Source of the DNA: Leucobacter triazinivorans
GTDB lineage: Bacteria > Actinomycetota > Actinomycetes > Actinomycetales > Microbacteriaceae
Direction of reading: 5' to 3'
Length of the DNA stretch: 64,000 bases
Assembly: GCF_004208635.1 (NCBI RefSeq)
Contig: NZ_CP035806.1
Location: 1,054,001 to 1,118,000 of the forward strand
In this document: piece after piece, positions 1-8,424 of the stretch
Position numbering within the stretch: the first letter of the stretch is position 1
How the letters are laid out: each line of letters starts with the position of its first letter
The notes under the pieces: generated by a model
Told to the model about the DNA's origin: nothing
Seen by the model: only the letters and a program-made list of their open reading frames with translations
The model's database searches: none
Program-made: the position numbers and the translations under genes

Positions 1-649
1 CAGTCTCTTCAACACTGATCGCCTCGCTACAGGTATGTCACAAGAAGGAGTGACCGTTGTGGCGACCTCATTGCCTGGAATCGGGCGCATGGCACTTGCA
101 AGCACGCTCGGACAACCAGGTGGAGCGATAGCGACTTTCGCCAAAGGTCTTGATATGCGCAATGAGCGCCTCCCGGATCGCTTCTTTGATCGGGTTGCGG
201 CGAACGGCATGCTACTGAGCGAAACCCCGCCTGGCCGCACCGCTTCAAGAGACACACTTCGCGGACAACTTCGCCTACTGGCCGCGCTCTCCGCGATGAC
301 AACGGTGGTCGAGACAGCACCCCGGAGCGAAGTCATGAAAGTCGCTGCAATCGCGCTGAATCTCCGCCGGGTAGTCGGGGCCGTACCCGGCAAAGAAGGC
401 TCGATCGGTGCAGACGCTTCAAACGAACTCCTGAGTGGAGGTCTGGTGCGGGATGTCACGACACCAGCCGACATCCTGCGCGGCCTCGAAGCATTCGGCA
501 GGAAGCAAGCCTTCATCACCGCGGTTCTTGCAGGGCCGAGCACATCGGTGCAGACAGCCACGACTGCCCGGTCAGATCAGCTCCAACACCGATCAAGTCC
601 CGCCGAGATTGCTCGCGGCCCGTCTCGTACTGCCCTAGAACCACGTTGA
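1..649 (+). CDS. DprA-like DNA-processing protein, 5' truncated by window edge
   Basis: This is the C-terminal part of a DprA/Smf-fold protein. The reading frame is open to the left edge, and the residues before the first ATG (position 35) still align with the paralog at 1504-2550 (DRLATG against DRLAVG), so the gene begins upstream of the window. Shared blocks are the SPGI/LPGI turn, GGAI, LLSE.PPGR, LLAALSAMTTVVE and VPG..GSIG. Family members use an RNRIIA block and an SGGA-GID-AAH block to bind ssDNA; here these are degraded (QLRLLAALSA, TSLPGIGRMA). DprA normally loads RecA on incoming single strands, so a role with transferred ICE DNA is plausible but inferred. The tail after about residue 165 is unconserved. 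Confidence 0.72.
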   Translation, partial: SLFNTDRLATGMSQEGVTVVATSLPGIGRMALASTLGQPGGAIATFAKGLDMRNERLPDRFFDRVAANGMLLSETPPGRTASRDTLRGQLRLLAALSAMTTVVETAPRSEVMKVAAIALNLRRVVGAVPGKEGSIGADASNELLSGGLVRDVTTPADILRGLEAFGRKQAFITAVLAGPSTSVQTATTARSDQLQHRSSPAEIARGPSRTALEPR

Positions 650-688
650 AATGGGCAGCAACGCGACCAGCAGCAGAACGGAGAGGTG

Positions 689-1430
689 ATGGAGCTCAAC
701 GGCCAGCTCGCATTCGACTTCGAAGAGTTCGAGCGCGAAGACGCACGCAACAACCTCGCCTCATGGCAGGGCGCACCCCTGCACTTCACCACGGACTACT
801 ATCCTCCGGCAGAGCTAGACCGTGCCTTCCAGCACTGGCAGTTTCTCTACGGCAACTTCGCCTCCATCCCGCACAGTCATATGTCATCGAGCCGCGGCAG
901 TCGGGAACGCTACCAGCTTCGGAGACCACTCCATCGCGACGTTCTCGGCCGAGCTCCGACCCGATCACGGCCAGCTGGGGCCTGGAGATCTGCTCTATCA
1001 AGCGAACTGCGAGCCCTGCGGGTGGCATTCCGTGAGCAATACGGAGAACGATGTCGTCGAGGCTTGGCACGATCATGGCGTACCGGGCTGGCGAGAACTC
1101 CCCATCATCCCAGCGCAAATCCGGGTGAGCGACGGGAGCGGTGGCCTCACCAAGATTGCGAGGGCCTGGATCGCCAAGCACTACCCGACACACATGCAGA
1201 TTCCTGGCGCTCCGATCATCACTGAACGAGCCCGATATGCGACTCGGCATGTCAATGGGCGCTCCCCCTGGGGCGGCTACGACATCGCCTCGGTTGCCCT
1301 CGACCGCTCCGACCCCGAACTCGAGCGCCTTGAGCCTCCACCCCACCGCGCGGGCGCGACCGCGCTCGAAGCAGCACCGCCACGGAGACCGGCCGGCACG
1401 CATAAGTCGCCTGCCGTGCTGAGCCGCTGA
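689..1430 (+). pseudogene. Frameshifted DUF6349-like protein
   Basis: The gene starts at ATG 689 behind GGAGAGG. The first frame gives QLAFDFEEFEREDARNN and later LYGNFASIPHSHM, then degenerates near 885. The protein continues in the next forward frame as NATSFGDHSIATFSAELRP, GDLLYQANCEPCGWHSVS and ENDVVEAWHDHGVPGWRELP. Neither half makes sense alone and together they give one protein of about 245 residues. I recall this pattern (CEPCGWH followed by AWHDH) from the actinobacterial family DUF6349, whose function is unknown. One base gained or lost near 880-895 explains the break, so it is either a decayed gene or a sequencing error. It lies between the two DprA-like genes. Confidence 0.65.
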
Positions 1431-1503
1431 ACCGCGTGAGTTCCTGCGGATCAGTTGCCCGAACCATACCTCTGGGGTGTATCGAGCACCCTTGGAGGCC
1501 ACC

Positions 1504-2550
1504 ATGTCTGAACGGTTTGCCCTTGCCCGCATCGACGACGAGCGTACGGCACGGGTCGCGCTGAGCTACATCATTCCGCTCGGACACGAGATCACCGGCG
1601 GCCTGCTCCAGGCTCACGGGGCCGTGCAGACGCTGCGATTTGCACTCGGCGAGCAGCCGAGGGGTCTCGATGCGGCGGCACTGGCGTACTGGCGCAACTA
1701 CTTCTCCGCCTACAATCCTGCGCATGTCGACCGGAGTGTGCAGTTCGCCAGAGAGCAAGGGCTCACGCTCGTCACTCCCGATGATGCCGACTGGCCGACC
1801 GCGCTCGACGCGCTCGGGTCACGGGCGCCTTACGCGCTCTGGATCAAGGGCTCCCGGCCCGAACTGCTGACGCGTCCACTCTCTGAGCGGGTCTCGATCA
1901 TCGGGGTACGTTCCGCGTCGGGCCGTGGCATGTACGACGCCGATCGGCTTGCGGTCGGGCTCAGCTTGCAGGACGTTACGATCGTCTCGACCGCTTCTCC
2001 TGGGATCGCTCGCGCTGCGCTTTCTGGCCCGCAGCGTGGGCCTGGCGGCGCGATCACGGTATTGACCCATGCGCTAGAAGACCCGGACGCGATCACGCCG
2101 AACGGGTTTCTCGCGTCTATCGGGGAGAACGGGCTGCTCGTGAGCGAGTGCCCGCCGGGGAGAGCGCCCGGCCGAGACTCGTTACAGAGTCAGCGGCGGA
2201 TCGTTGCGGCGCTCTCGGCGGTCACGACGGTGATCGAGTCGGGGCCGCAGGGTGAGGCAGTGCAGACCGCACGCATCGCGAGCGCACTGCACCGGCAGGT
2301 CGCCGTGGTCGAAGGTGAGCCCGGTTCGATCGGCAATCTCGGCCCCCGGCTGCTGCTCGAGGAGTACGGAGCGACCCCGGTGCGGAACCGGGATGATGTG
2401 GCGACGCTCCTGACCGTCAAGCCGCTTGCCGCGCTTTCTGATCTGATGCCGCAGGCGAATCGTGCGACCTCACCGAACCCGAGCCCCGAGGCACCAGCAG
2501 GGCGGCCACAGCATACGCCTACGAGTGGAGTCCTCACGCTCTCGCGTTGA
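1504..2550 (+). CDS. Divergent DprA-like DNA-processing protein
   Basis: This 348-residue protein starts at ATG 1504, with GGAGG eight bases upstream. The order of parts matches DprA/Smf: a helical N-terminal region (about 1-85), PYALWIKGS before the Rossmann-like fold, VRSASGRGMYDADRLA where DprA has GSR.ASxYG, then LVSECPPGR, RIVAALSAVTTVIESG, QTARIASALHRQVAVVEGEPGSIG. The Rossmann signature and the RNR of the family are altered (SQRRIV), so canonical DNA binding may be changed. It is complete, unlike its paralog at the window start. It sits on a conjugative element and may assist ssDNA after transfer, but that is inference from context. Confidence 0.78.
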   Translation: MSERFALARIDDERTARVALSYIIPLGHEITGGLLQAHGAVQTLRFALGEQPRGLDAAALAYWRNYFSAYNPAHVDRSVQFAREQGLTLVTPDDADWPTALDALGSRAPYALWIKGSRPELLTRPLSERVSIIGVRSASGRGMYDADRLAVGLSLQDVTIVSTASPGIARAALSGPQRGPGGAITVLTHALEDPDAITPNGFLASIGENGLLVSECPPGRAPGRDSLQSQRRIVAALSAVTTVIESGPQGEAVQTARIASALHRQVAVVEGEPGSIGNLGPRLLLEEYGATPVRNRDDVATLLTVKPLAALSDLMPQANRATSPNPSPEAPAGRPQHTPTSGVLTLSR

Positions 2551-2568
2551 GCGTGTACATTCAACGCC

Positions 2569-3000
2569 TTAGAAGAGGGTCGGCCCGTCGTATTTGGGGG
2601 CGGCCCGTCGCGCGCTCGTGGCGGTGCGAGCCCGAGTAGCGGTTCGGGGTTCCCGGGGGCTGAGGCGTTCTGCGAGCACGGCTTTCACGTCGCTCCAGAG
2701 GTCTGGCCGGTCGAGGTGGCTGTGCTGTTCGCAGCCGCGTCGAAGTTCGGCAATGAACAGAGATCGTCGCTCGGGTGTCGAGAGTTGTTCGTCGTAGAAA
2801 CCGTGGATGTCGTAGTGCGCGATGAACCCGAAGTGGCCATCGTTGTAGAGGCCGTCGTAGAGCTGCTTTATGAACTTCTCGCGGGGGCAGTCATCTTTGA
2901 TGAAACGCAGCAGAGTGTTGACGAACCTGGACTTACGTTCAGCAGTGTGCCACTCGGTTGTCTCGAACTGCTCTGGCTGCACCCGTTTCGTGCTGACCAC
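2569..3000 (-). CDS. Hypothetical protein
   Basis: A 143-residue soluble protein, lying downstream of the relaxase gene on the same strand and convergent with the DprA-like gene (18 bp between stops). It begins MVSTKRVQPEQFETTEW and contains aromatic-rich blocks (QLYDGLYNDGHFGFIAHYDI, HGFYDE) and a basic, Arg/Thr-rich tail ending PKYDGPTLF. No catalytic motif or membrane segment is visible. The conserved-looking middle and low-complexity tail suggest an accessory protein of the ICE, perhaps cotranscribed with the relaxase gene (gap 118 bp). Function unknown. Confidence 0.6.
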   Translation of the reverse strand: MVSTKRVQPEQFETTEWHTAERKSRFVNTLLRFIKDDCPREKFIKQLYDGLYNDGHFGFIAHYDIHGFYDEQLSTPERRSLFIAELRRGCEQHSHLDRPDLWSDVKAVLAERLSPREPRTATRARTATSARRAAPKYDGPTLF

Positions 3001-3118
3001 GACGCCCTCCGCTCACGTTGCCTCGGCTGATGGTGACGAGGTGCGCTCTCCGAACCGATCTGCGCTTCGGAGCACCAACGGATTGCAGTAGCCCGGCGCA
3101 GGCCTCGTCCGAGTTCCA

Positions 3119-6100
3119 TCACCGGATCGGCCCCCGCCGCTCCCGCGCAGGTGCAGGACGTGACGAGCCGGGCTGCGGCGCTCGGGCGGCCACTTGTCGC
3201 GCCCTGGTGAGCGCGGCGGCGGCACGTTCGTGGTCAATCTTCTGCGAGACCTGCTCAGGCTTGGCACCGAGCGGGTCAGGGGCGTCGATACCGTGGCGGT
3301 CGCGATACGCCGCGACGGTGATGAGATGGTTTCGCCAGTCAGAGGCCGCGCCCAATTGCGTCGGGGGTGCGCCGACCCCGGCAGCCCAACTCGCAGGATC
3401 GGCGAGCGCAGTATCGAGCAGCGCGGCCGCGCGTGCTTCGATGAGGTCGCGGCGTTCGTCGAGTGCGGCCCGCATCTCAGCATCGGTGACGCCGCTCGCT
3501 TCGGGGATCAGGCCGACGATCAGGCGGGGGCGCTGGCCGGTTCTGGCTCCGAGTCCGGCAACAGCGCGTTCGAGCCGGTAGTGGAGCACGGAGGCGATGT
3601 CGTCAGCATCGGAGAAGCCGCGAGCCGCGATCAGTCGAGGCATGAGCCTGTCGAGCTGATGCCCGTCCGCCTCGGCACGGCGAAGCTCGACCGCCAACGC
3701 GCCGAAGGTCTCCGCACCAACGGCTTCAGCAGCTTGCGCGTCTGTGAGGCCCGAGGCTGCGAGGAGTCGCGCCCACCTGTCTTGCTGCGCGGCGGCGGCG
3801 ATGCTCTCGTACTCTGCCGAGAGCTGCCAGATGCCGCCCCAGCGTTCCTGCTCGGCGGAAATGGTCTCGTGCGCAGAGAGTTCGGCACCGACGTGCCTGA
3901 GTACGCCCTCGAGCACGGTGCGGGCAGTAACGTCCGGGTCGGTGCCGGGCAGGTCAACGGTATGCGCCGGGTCGAGCTTGTCCGTGGCGACGTAAGCGAT
4001 GTTTGAGTAGCGGCCTCGGGTCATGGAGACGTAGAGCACCTCGCGGGTCGTGGTCGCTTCGACGAGCGTGTGCGCAGTATCGACGGTGACTCCCTGAGCA
4101 CGGTGAGCGGTGACAGCGTAGCCGAGTTCGACGTTTTCTGCGACGTAGGAGGCGGGGAGCATGATGCCGCCTCCGTGTCGCATGGTCGGGGGTCGCACGA
4201 ACACGGCTCCGTCGTCGCGCACGTTCGTGACGATCCAGCGTTCGCCGTTGCGCACCCAGCTGTGAGCGGAGCGCAGGCGGCGATCGTTCTTGCGCGTGAT
4301 GATCGTGTCTCCGACGCTTGCACGGGTGCCGTCTGCGAGCGCGACTTCGCGTTCGGCGTCGACGTAGCCTACGGCGATGAGGTCGCGGCGGGCGCGCTCG
4401 TTCAGGTCGGTGACGTTCTCGGTCGTCGCGGCGATGAGGATCGTGCCGCGCCCGGCACGCCGGTCAGCCCACCATGCCCGATACGCGGCCTCCGCCATTT
4501 CTTCGGTGGTGCCGCCACGGAGGCGCCCGTGCTGTGCGTAGCTGTCGATGACTTTGGGGCGTCCATGACGGAGTTCGAGCGAGGCGAGCTTCTCCCAGTC
4601 GGCGGCGAACCGCCACACCTCGGTCAGTTCCGGGGCCTCGGCCGCGCGGTCGCCCACGAGGAGGGAGAACGCTCCACCGACGTCAACGGATTGGAGTTGC
4701 CAGGCGTCTCCGACGAGCAGCACTTTCGCACCCGCGAGCTCGGCTTGCCGGGTGAGGAAGTCGAGCGAGTGGGTGCCCGCGAGCGACGCTTCATCGAGGA
4801 TCACCAACTGGTTCTTCGTGAACCCCTGCCCGGTGCGCTCGAAGACCTCCCGCCATTTCGCGGTGTTCTCGGTCGAGATACTGAGATCAGCCGCGAGCAC
4901 GTCGGCGGCGACTGAGGACGGGGCAAGCCCGACGACCGAGCCCTCACCGTGCTTCCACTCCCACGCCCGCCTGAGCGTGCCGAGAGCGGTCGTCTTGCCG
5001 GTTCCTGCAGGGCCGACGAGCACATCGAGCGTGCGGCCTGAGACAGCGATCCGGGTGAGTGCGTCGAACTGGTCTGGGCCAAGCATGCGGCCCCCAGCAT
5101 CGGGTTGCGCGGCGATCCGCTCGATCGTGGCGAGCGCGAGCCGGGGGCCGGCCATGTGCCGGGAGCGTGCGAGTAGCCGGTCTTCGGCGGCGAGGAGTTC
5201 CGTTGAGGAGTACAGGGTCGAGTGCTTCGGCCGGAATCTTGTGCTGCCGTCTTCGCGCAGGAACTGGGCGGGCGTGAGAGCGAGTTCTGGTGGGGTGAGG
5301 CGCAGCGACTGCTGCTCGGCGGCGTCGGCAATCATGCCGACGATGGCTTCCCGATCCTGGGTCGACGCGAGCCTGAGCCACATCGACTGTCGTGCGGCTT
5401 CAGCTACGAGGTTCCAGCGCCGCCAGGTCGAGCGCTTCTCACCAATCGTCTCAATCACGGTCGCGGCGATTTCTCTGATGAGGTCGAGCGGAATGTCATC
5501 GGCGCGCAACACCGTGGTGCTGCGCCCCGCAACAGGGGCGTGTTGCCACGCAACACGGGTCGCCCACGCTGTTGCGTCTTCTCCGAGGAGCCCGGTTGCA
5601 CGGTTGCGCCATTCGGTCGTGAGGTCGTCGAGCGATCGCACGTCCTTCTCCGGCCTGGTGCTCAGGGTTGCTTCTTGGAGCATCTTGATCACGGTCGCGG
5701 GCTTCGGGCGACGCCCGTGCCGTTCGACGTACTCGGCAATGAGTCGCTCTTTCTCCAATTCGATGTGCCGGGCACGGTTCGAGAACTCCTTGATGAGTTC
5801 CTCGGGCACCCCTGTGATCGCCCAGGATGCGTTTCGGCCCGCCCCCTGATCACGCATCTCCCAGTCCACTCCGAGCAGCCTAGTGAGGGTGTCGGCGAAC
5901 ACAGCTTCGTGCAGTTCGCTCAGTGCGACGGTCGCCGCGTGTAAGGGCCTGCCGTCGAGCGCGAGCCATCGCCCGGTCTGCGCCTCCTGCACCTTGTTCG
6001 AGACGACGACGTGCGTGTGCAGATACGGGTCGTGGAGGCGGGAGTCGTAGTGGTCATACGCGGTAGCGACGAGACCAGCAACGTCGAGTTGCACGGTGGC

Positions 6101-6691
6101 CCCGTCCGGGCCGAGCGCACCGCCGCGTGTTGCGGCAACTTCTCGCTCCATGAACTTCAACATCTCCGCAACAGCGGCCTGGTGCGCCTCCCAGATGAGT
6201 TGTTGCGTACCCGCATCCGCAACAGCCCACAACACCGACGCGCTTTTCGGGATCGAGAACGTAAAGTCATACGCGGCAACGGCCTTGCGCGGCTTCTTCC
6301 CCGCTTCTTCCCCTTCGATCAGCGCGACGGCCTCGGCCAGCGCGGTCGGCGTCAGCGAGCGGTCGAGTTTGCGGACGCGTGCCGCGACCCGCTGGTCGAG
6401 CGTCTGAAACTGGCTGTATGGCCTCCCCAATGCCTCGCCGGTGATCGGGTTCCGGCCCATCCCGACGAGGAGTTGGAGCTGCGTCTCGGTCACTTGATCC
6501 CCTGCAGCGATCAGGCCGTCGGCGAGGCCCGCCAGACCGGAGCCGAGCCACCGACCGGGTGGCGATCCCTCTTCGCTGTAGTAGCGGGTGAGCGGGGTGG
6601 ACATGGCGCGGTCGCCATCGCCGTAGACGACAGATTTCAGCAAGTATTTGTAGCCGTCGCCCGCACTCATGGGCCGCATCGAAACCGTCAC
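3119..6691 (-). CDS. MobF family conjugative relaxase with C-terminal helicase
   Basis: This 1190-residue relaxase is the initiator of conjugative transfer: it nicks oriT, stays joined to the 5' end through a tyrosine and unwinds the strand. The N-terminal TrwC-type domain shows the family start (MRPMSAGDGYKYLL), a Tyr pair at 37-38, and the metal-binding histidines in HYDSRLHDPYLHTHVVV (H225 and H227 plus an upstream His). The C-terminal part is a superfamily 1 helicase: Walker A GPAGTGKT at 560-567, Walker B ILDEAS near 633, and the late motif YAVTAHRAQGVTVDTAHTL. The length suits the family and all motifs look intact. The gene lies about 28 kb from the secretion genes because catabolic cargo splits the backbone. 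Confidence 0.93.
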   Translation of the reverse strand: MTVSMRPMSAGDGYKYLLKSVVYGDGDRAMSTPLTRYYSEEGSPPGRWLGSGLAGLADGLIAAGDQVTETQLQLLVGMGRNPITGEALGRPYSQFQTLDQRVAARVRKLDRSLTPTALAEAVALIEGEEAGKKPRKAVAAYDFTFSIPKSASVLWAVADAGTQQLIWEAHQAAVAEMLKFMEREVAATRGGALGPDGATVQLDVAGLVATAYDHYDSRLHDPYLHTHVVVSNKVQEAQTGRWLALDGRPLHAATVALSELHEAVFADTLTRLLGVDWEMRDQGAGRNASWAITGVPEELIKEFSNRARHIELEKERLIAEYVERHGRRPKPATVIKMLQEATLSTRPEKDVRSLDDLTTEWRNRATGLLGEDATAWATRVAWQHAPVAGRSTTVLRADDIPLDLIREIAATVIETIGEKRSTWRRWNLVAEAARQSMWLRLASTQDREAIVGMIADAAEQQSLRLTPPELALTPAQFLREDGSTRFRPKHSTLYSSTELLAAEDRLLARSRHMAGPRLALATIERIAAQPDAGGRMLGPDQFDALTRIAVSGRTLDVLVGPAGTGKTTALGTLRRAWEWKHGEGSVVGLAPSSVAADVLAADLSISTENTAKWREVFERTGQGFTKNQLVILDEASLAGTHSLDFLTRQAELAGAKVLLVGDAWQLQSVDVGGAFSLLVGDRAAEAPELTEVWRFAADWEKLASLELRHGRPKVIDSYAQHGRLRGGTTEEMAEAAYRAWWADRRAGRGTILIAATTENVTDLNERARRDLIAVGYVDAEREVALADGTRASVGDTIITRKNDRRLRSAHSWVRNGERWIVTNVRDDGAVFVRPPTMRHGGGIMLPASYVAENVELGYAVTAHRAQGVTVDTAHTLVEATTTREVLYVSMTRGRYSNIAYVATDKLDPAHTVDLPGTDPDVTARTVLEGVLRHVGAELSAHETISAEQERWGGIWQLSAEYESIAAAAQQDRWARLLAASGLTDAQAAEAVGAETFGALAVELRRAEADGHQLDRLMPRLIAARGFSDADDIASVLHYRLERAVAGLGARTGQRPRLIVGLIPEASGVTDAEMRAALDERRDLIEARAAALLDTALADPASWAAGVGAPPTQLGAASDWRNHLITVAAYRDRHGIDAPDPLGAKPEQVSQKIDHERAAAALTRARQVAARAPQPGSSRPAPARERRGPIR

Positions 6692-7281
6692 GCTGTCCGC
6701 CTCCCTCTGAAAGAAGGTGCGCCTTTCGACCCACAGTGGCTTGACTTGCGTAGGCGAAATCGGCGTTCAAGTCAGGCTTGACTCGTGGCTGAGAATCCAT
6801 GTTTGCAAGATATGTGGGCATTGTTCGGGAGAGGTCAGATGGATCTCCGCGTACTAGAAAAGTCATAGGTGACCTCGCTTCTGTAATCGGAGGTGCTGTG
6901 ACTGGTGAAGACTGGACTCCGGCACTCCGTAGAAGGCGATGAGACTGTCACATCGTTCGCTGAATGAGGTGGCGAGCTCCCGACTTACGAGCTCGCTGGT
7001 GTCGGGAAGTCGGGCGATCGCTTCGTAGAAGCAGCTCAGAGTACCCTACGAGTCCACGGCAGCAACGGCCATACTCCTCGCAGTGCGAAGCTCACACCAT
7101 CACGCTTGATTATGGTCAAAATGCACCGCCTCAAAGCCCTCCAGGAAGTTTGACTGATATCAGCTAAAGCGTTCCCTGATTCATGAACGACGCTGAATAG
7201 CCAAGGGTCTACATCTGTAGGAACTCTCGGAAATCGACTTCGGGCTGACTTCATACGATTCAATCAAGAGAGAGAACGACA
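6692..7281. other. 590-bp intergenic region at the ICE backbone/cargo junction
   Basis: No credible gene is present between the divergent relaxase and alcohol dehydrogenase genes. Besides the repeats at 6738-6784 it holds two overlapping dyads. One is GCGAGCTC at 6972-6979 with GAGCTCGC at 6989-6996. The other is CCCGACTT at 6979-6986 with AAGTCGGG at 7007-7014. A perfect 10-bp palindrome CTGATATCAG lies at 7154-7163, just after TTGACT. Base composition falls from backbone-like to cargo-like across this stretch, so the cargo insertion point probably lies here. No transposase remnant is recognisable. Confidence 0.5.
6738..6784. promoter_or_regulatory. Direct and inverted repeats upstream of the relaxase gene (candidate oriT or operator)
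   Basis: GGCTTGACT occurs at 6738-6746 and again at 6775-6783 (37-bp period). Between them CAAGTCA at 6768-6774 is the inverse of TGACTTG at 6742-6748. The cluster sits 47-93 bp upstream of the relaxase start. Relaxase genes often lie beside oriT, which is typically repeat-rich, so oriT or a relaxase-regulator site is the natural guess. No nick site can be named from sequence alone. Confidence 0.4.
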
Positions 7282-8382
7282 ATGACGTTGACTCGCACTC
7301 CAATCCGTGCCGCCGTGTTGACCCGGGCTGGCAGTGGGCTCGAGATTCAAGACCTTCACATCGATGAGCCTCTGCCAGGCGAGGTTCGCGTGCGCACGCT
7401 CGCGGCCGGTCTGTGCCACAGTGATTTGCACTACATCGATGGAACTTTGGCTATCGAGTTGCCCGCCGTATTGGGGCATGAGGTAGTTGGAGAGATCGTC
7501 GCTGTCGGCGAAGCGAAAGCGCGGCACCGCATCGGTGAACGTGTCGTGATCACCATCTCCCCCTCATGCGGGCTGTGCTCAAGCTGCGTGGCCGGAAGAG
7601 CAACGCAATGCGAGAGATCTGGTGAACTCCGACAGCGTGAGAGACCGAAACTGACTGATGCTCGAGGTGCCCCAGTGAATCTTCTCGGCTCTATCGGGGG
7701 CTTTGCCGAAGAGCTGATAGTTCGGGAGTCTGCGGTCGTTCCTATAGATCCCGCTATCCCCGCAAGAGAAGCATGTCTGATCGGATGCTGCATAGCCACC
7801 GGCTTCGGTGCCGTTGTACATGCGGCCGGGGTATCTCCACTCGATGCCGTGGCAGTGATCGGGTGTGGGGGCGTCGGAGTTGCAGCGATTCAGGCAGCAA
7901 AGATCGCGGGCGCGCGCATCATCGTAGCTATTGATGTACATCAGGCGAAGCTTGATCGTGCACGTTCCTTCGGCGCGAGCCACACGCTTCTCTCAACAGA
8001 CGGGCTGCGCGATGAACTGGAGCTCATCTGCCCTGGAGGCGTCGACAAAAGTTTCGAGGCGGTTGGTTCACCGCACACTGCCGCTCAAGCGTTCGAAATC
8101 CTCGCCAGGAACGGCACCGCGACAATACTCGGTCTCGAGAAACCGGGCAGCCGCATCTCTGTTGATGCTGAGCTTCTGATCGAGGGCGATAGAAAGATTC
8201 GCGGTGCCTACATGGGAACGAACCAGCTGCCGAGAGACATCCCCGCCCTCATAAGCCACCATCGTTCGGGTGCCCTGCTATTGGATCGCATGGTGACCTC
8301 ACGGTGGCGTTTCGAGGAGATCAACGAGGGCTTCGAGGCGATGAAGCAGGCCGATTCTATTCGCGCTGTCATCGAATGGTGA
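7282..8382 (+). CDS. Zinc-dependent alcohol dehydrogenase (MDR family)
   Basis: A 366-residue medium-chain alcohol dehydrogenase that would oxidise a primary alcohol to an aldehyde with NAD(P)+. The catalytic zinc ligands are visible as C45 (GLCHSD), H66 (GHE) and C169 (IGCC). The structural zinc loop has four cysteines (C96, C99, C102, C110). The nucleotide-binding glycines are GCGGVG at 194-199. The gene is first in a run of three (ADH, aldehyde dehydrogenase, class III aminotransferase) with short gaps of 42 and 49 bp, so its aldehyde product is probably passed to the next enzyme. ATG 7282 is preceded by a GAGAGAGAACG ribosome site. Substrate unknown. Confidence 0.88.
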   Translation: MTLTRTPIRAAVLTRAGSGLEIQDLHIDEPLPGEVRVRTLAAGLCHSDLHYIDGTLAIELPAVLGHEVVGEIVAVGEAKARHRIGERVVITISPSCGLCSSCVAGRATQCERSGELRQRERPKLTDARGAPVNLLGSIGGFAEELIVRESAVVPIDPAIPAREACLIGCCIATGFGAVVHAAGVSPLDAVAVIGCGGVGVAAIQAAKIAGARIIVAIDVHQAKLDRARSFGASHTLLSTDGLRDELELICPGGVDKSFEAVGSPHTAAQAFEILARNGTATILGLEKPGSRISVDAELLIEGDRKIRGAYMGTNQLPRDIPALISHHRSGALLLDRMVTSRWRFEEINEGFEAMKQADSIRAVIEW

Positions 8383-8424
8383 CAATCGGCTCCTCAACCT
8401 AACCATGCGGAAAGAAGCAAAGAT

